A DNA stretch of 64,000 bases. Source: Azorinus chamasolen (Eukaryota > Mollusca > Bivalvia > Cardiida > Solecurtidae). Location: contig OY755237.1 of the NCBI GenBank assembly GCA_963576725.1, positions 66,622,269-66,686,268 of the forward strand, given 5' to 3'. Position numbers and translations under genes: made by a program. Position 1 is the stretch's first letter. Each line of letters starts with the position of its first letter. The notes beneath the pieces are model-generated. The model had not been told where the DNA came from. It was given only the letters and a program-made list of their open reading frames with translations, and did no database searches. Shown piece after piece: positions 61,043 through 64,000 of the stretch.

Positions 61043-61451
61043 TTGTCTGTTTGTCTGTTTGTTTGTCAGCAACTTTAACATTGGTCATAACTTTTGAGCC
61101 AGTATAGATAGAGACTTGATATTTGGCATACATATGTATCTCATGAAGCCGCACATTTTGAGGGGTGACGTGTCACGGTCAAGGTCATCCTTCAAGGTCA
61201 GAGGTCAAATATATGGGTCAAATCGCCGACTTTAACATTGGCCATAACTTTTGGACCAGTAGAGATAGAGACTTGATATTTGGCATGCTTGTGTATCTCA
61301 TGAGGCTGCACATTTTGAGGGGTGACATGTCAAGGTCAAGGTCAGAGGTCAAGGTCAGAGGTCAAATATATGAGGGGGCATAGTGTTTCACAAACACATC
61401 TTGTTGAATTTTGGACTAGTCCATTTGTAAATTCAGCATTGTAAGGGTTAA
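60818..61451 (+). mobile_element. TTAA MITE family H split by Helitron-like P
   Basis: TTAACCCTTAAAGTGCAGG, hairpin GAGGGCTCCTGGAGTAGCC, CATAAGCTTGACC precede P. TGAATTTTGGACTAGTCC and TTGTAAGGGTTAA follow. Confidence 0.82.
60964..61403 (+). mobile_element. Helitron-like nonautonomous element P
   Basis: It starts TGCCCCCATAG...GTCGGGGGGCATATTG (hairpin), then (CTGT/TTGT)n at about 61006-61063. It has two ~160 bp monomers with AACTTTAACATTGGTCATAA/CTTGATATTTGGCATA and GGTCAAGGTCA. It ends GGGGGCATAGT, hairpin GTGTTTCACAAACAC, AT, CTTG, then TT. Confidence 0.85.
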
Positions 61452-61564
61452 GGTAGCTTATAAATTTTCATAATTTTTGACCTTCCTACTCTTTATTTAT
61501 ATTTTCCATAACTCCAAGTACTTACCATTTGCAAAACTTGCCTCCTGCTACAGTATTCTCAGTA

Positions 61565-61688
61565 TTAACCCTTTGACTGCGGAAAACAAGTGCACTGGCA
61601 TTTACAAACAGTGTAGACCAAGATCAGAGGCGCTCTTAGAGAAGCATTGATTGGCCATCCATTTTCAAAAGTCAGTATTCCGGTTTTT
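61565..61688 (+). mobile_element. Family G MITE cut by element Q
   Basis: TTAACCCTTTGACTGCGGAA, CAAACAGTGTAGACCAAG, hairpin left arm GATCAGAGGCGCTC. The right side is missing. Confidence 0.6.
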
Positions 61689-62451
61689 ATGCCCTCACAA
61701 AGTGGTGGCATATAGGATTGCTCTTGTCCAGGCTCTTTCTTGGAAACTATTTGTCCAATCCACACCAAACTTTACACACATGTTTGTGGCCATTATATCT
61801 TGGTCAAGTTTGATAACCATTTAAATCGCTTTAGTCGTTCAGGAGTAGCAGCCCTTTATTTGCATAAAAATGACTTTAAAAATATCTTGTCTGGACCTTT
61901 TCTTGGGAAGTATTTGTTCAATCCTCACCAAACTTTACACACATGATTGTGGCCATTATATCCTGGTCAAGTTCGATAGCCATTTAAATCATTTTAGTCG
62001 TTTAGGAGTTGCGTCCCTTTATTTGCAAAAAATGACTTTAAAAATATCTTGTCCGGACTCTTCATTGGAAAGTATTTGTCCAATCCACACCAAACTTTAC
62101 ACACGTCTGTGGCCATTATATATTGTTCAAGTTTGATAGCCATGTAAATAGCTTCAGTCGTCTAGGAGTTGTGGCCCTTTATTTGCAAAAATTACTTTTA
62201 AAAATATCTTTTCCGGGCTCTTTCTTGAAAAGTATTATCCAATCCTCACCAAACTTTACACATATGTTTGTGGCTATTATATCTTGGTCAAGGTTGATAG
62301 TCAGTCGTTTAGGAGTACGTAGCAGCCCTTTATTTGCAAAAATGGCATAAATCGCTTCAGTCGTTGCATACATGATTATTATGGCCCTTATTTTCTTCTG
62401 TGACAAAAAATCTGAAGTGGTGGCATCAGTGTCCTATGGACACATTTCTAG
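61689..62451 (+). mobile_element. Helitron-like nonautonomous element Q, four monomers
   Basis: It starts ATGCCCTCACAAAGTGGTGG. There are four ~158 bp monomers with CCAAACTTTACACACATG, GTGGCCATTATATCTTGG and CCCTTTATTTGCA. It ends GAAGTGGTGGCATC, hairpin GTGTCCTATGGACAC, ATTT, CTAG, then TT. Confidence 0.83.
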
Positions 62452-62454
62452 TTT

Positions 62455-62525
62455 TCTCCAGAGTTTCAAACAGTTTTGATCATAATGAGATGCCAAGTTT
62501 CCTCTGGATCCAAACCTTTTGTAAA
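62455..62525. mobile_element. Family F hairpin fragment
   Basis: TTTCAAACAGTTTTGATCAT and TCCTCTGGATCCAAACC. Confidence 0.45.
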
Positions 62526-62526
62526 T

Positions 62527-62733
62527 AATCCTTTACTCCATAGGTACACCTTCCAATGCTTTTGCAGACAGAATAGACCCAGATCAGATGGCTCCTGTAT
62601 TAGAGCCTTTTGATCAGAGTCTGCTCTGTTTGCTTGTGAAATGATAATGATATGATTCTAGTACATATTCTGCAATAGCCAAAACTTTTTATTCCTTTAT
62701 CAAAATTCATATAACCAATATTAATGATGTTAA
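62527..62733 (+). mobile_element. Family B MITE, right end cut
   Basis: CCTTTACTCCATAGGTACAC, hairpin GATGGCTCCTGTATTAGAGCC. The B right part stops at ATTAATGATG, where the next B begins at TTAA. Confidence 0.7.
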
Positions 62734-63047
62734 CCCTATACTCGATGCAATACTCCTCTTTACGCCTTTGCAAACAGAGAAATAATGCCGGGCTGGGCTG
62801 GGCTGCTGGCAGATCAGACGGCTCCTATAGGAGTCATCTAATCAAGGTCTGCTCTGTTTGCTTATGGAATAATATAGATTTGATTCTATGCAGTTTCTGT
62901 TTTAGCAAAAGGTTTGTGTGTTAATAGCTAGGCAATTTTAAAATTTTAAAAGTAATTTTCGTGATGTGATTATTTCTTACTGAAATATTCGTTATTAATA
63001 GTAAATTCTTTCTTACTGGAATATTCATGAAGTAATTTTAGGGTTAA
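62730..63047 (+). mobile_element. Family B MITE with small insertions
   Basis: TTAACCCTATACTCGATGCA to GAAGTAATTTTAGGGTTAA. A GGGCTGGGCTGGGCTGCTGG tract interrupts the left arm. TTTCTTACTGGAATATTC is duplicated near the right end. Confidence 0.75.
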
Positions 63048-63179
63048 GAAATTTCAGCTTGTGTGCAAAGAGTTATATATCTGTTTTCAAGCTGTGCCAC
63101 TGTCTTGGCCATATTTATCCTCATCGTAAATTCTCTTAGAGAATATTTCTGTCATTTCTCTTCATAAATATGGTACATA

Positions 63180-63265
63180 TATATGTCAAACGGTATTGAT
63201 CCTCATGACATTCCCAGTTACTTGAAGTGACATTTGAGTGACCTCTATTTGAAACGGATAATAGA
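63180..63265. mobile_element. Family F hairpin fragment
   Basis: GTCAAACGGTATTGATCCTC and GTGACCTCTATTTGAAACGG. Weak arms. Confidence 0.35.
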
Positions 63266-63314
63266 GGCCCAGATAAGATGTGTAAATTTAAACATTTTCA
63301 GGAATAGCTCCTTT

Positions 63315-63335
63315 ATTTCTCCACCAAACCCTTAA
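63315..63335. mobile_element. Family K arm, single
   Basis: ATTTCTCCACCAAACCC matches the K arm and stops abruptly where the CpG-rich island begins. Confidence 0.5.
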
Positions 63336-63337
63336 GA

Positions 63338-63800
63338 CCAGGCGTCCACTAGGACGCCGAATGGTTCCCGAAGGGTTCCCGAATGTGGATATCGCAGATT
63401 CTGGATGATTCGGCATGCCTTCGGGATGTTCGGAAACCCTTCCGCGTCATTCTTGAACCCTTCGGGAACCATTCTGGGTGATTCGGGGACTGATCGGGAT
63501 CGAAAAAGATTCGGCATCCAAGTTTTAAAAGTTTTAAAACTTGGACGCCGAATCTTTTATTCGAGAAGGCTTCGGGACCTTCTGGAACCGTTCTGGAACC
63601 CTTCGGGACGTTCGGGAACCCTTCGCGGTGGCTTCGGGGTAGCTTCGGGGTCATTCTGCAAGGCTTCGGGATCTCCTATCCACCCCGAGCGGTTCAAGAA
63701 TGATGCCGAATCGATGCAGAATGCTTCCCGAAGGCTTCCCGAATGCTTCCCGAAGACGCGGAAGGGTTCCCGAACCCATGCGGAAGACATGCCGAATGTA
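63338..63800. repeat. CpG-rich island built of TTCGGGA words in both orientations
   Basis: TTCGGGA or its complement TCCCGAA occurs twelve times in about 430 bp, with GAACCCTTCGGGA-like and GCCGAAT words between. A central inverted repeat at about 63504-63559 has arms GATTCGGCATCCAAGTTTTA and its inverse. Open frames exist on both strands because the motif lacks stops; none looks like a real protein. The class is unknown. Confidence 0.8.
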
Positions 63801-64000
63801 TTATGAACTATTCATATACTTAATATGAAATATTTTTATCTAAGCAAAATCCTTATAGACATTATGTTATATTTTTTAAACAGAAAATAACAGTTTGTGC
63901 ATGAACTATCTAATTAAATCAGGTCTGTTACACATACTTAGATACTGTTTTTGATTTAGATTACCCTCAATTATTATCAAATACAATATGTATTCTTTAA
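63801..64000. other. AT-rich end of window
   Basis: No feature seen. Confidence 0.4.

Noticed and set aside
63332..63806. Overlapping open frames on both strands in the CpG-rich island
   Set aside because: The TTCGGGA-type words contain no stops in several frames. The peptides are low-complexity and differ by frame.

Overview
This 64 kb window is eukaryotic, AT-rich and almost gene-free. It is most likely nuclear DNA of a bivalve mollusc. I infer this from the repeats: several tandem-repeat-bearing Helitron-like ('pearl'/HINE type) elements, a tRNA-derived SINE with a conserved central domain, and very dense palindromic MITEs. I cannot name the species. Nothing looks bacterial, and there are no operons, rRNA genes or CRISPR arrays.

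Only one host gene is supported. It lies on the minus strand, with five coding exons between 13193 (ATG) and 9278. All inspected introns have GT/AG borders and the reading frame is continuous for about 212 residues. The product is a highly charged, partly coiled-coil protein that I do not recognise. A CpG-bearing stretch just upstream is the likely promoter. The last exon seen ends in a strong GTGAGT donor, so the 3' end is probably outside the window. Intron 1 holds a broken LINE endonuclease fragment and a 372 bp LTR miniature (TRIM-1).

Most of the remainder is miniature DNA transposons, named here by family. The TTAA families (A, B, AB, C, C2, F, G, H, J) begin TTAACCC, end GGGTTAA and duplicate TTAA, as piggyBac-type MITEs do. 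The TA families are D1 to D5 (ends CAGTAAAACC, pogo/Tigger-like) and E (ends CAGTGCTCCCTC). K, I and L are other foldback elements. Many families with unrelated ends share the same hairpin centre, CTCCTATAGGAG or a close variant. Elements are often chained on shared TTAA sites or nested in each other, and some nests can be checked against empty sites in sister copies. Chimeric, double-ended and hairpin-less derivatives occur.

Layout: 1-9 kb, MITE clusters, including three B copies sharing TTAA sites; 9.3-13.4 kb, the host gene with TRIM-1; 13.4-15.9 kb, MITEs; 15.9-18.7 kb, a CT microsatellite, a GC-rich island, a ~350 bp satellite and a duplication; 18.7-28.3 kb, sparser repeats, a LINE 3' fragment, G-rich DNA and TRIM-2; 28.3-34.7 kb, MITEs and a full SINE; 34.7-36.8 kb, Helitron-like element N; 36.9-56.1 kb, the densest MITE field; 56.1-57.8 kb, element O; 57.9-63.0 kb, MITEs with elements P and Q; 63.3-63.8 kb, an unusual CpG-rich motif island.

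The best candidates for something undescribed are: (1) two unrelated LTR miniatures whose LTRs each contain a tRNA-like pol III promoter; (2) a hairpin module shared across MITE families with different ends and target duplications, with its centre replaced or loaded with cargo in two copies; (3) six Helitron-like families with one 3' end rule, a hairpin then CTAG or CTTG before TT.
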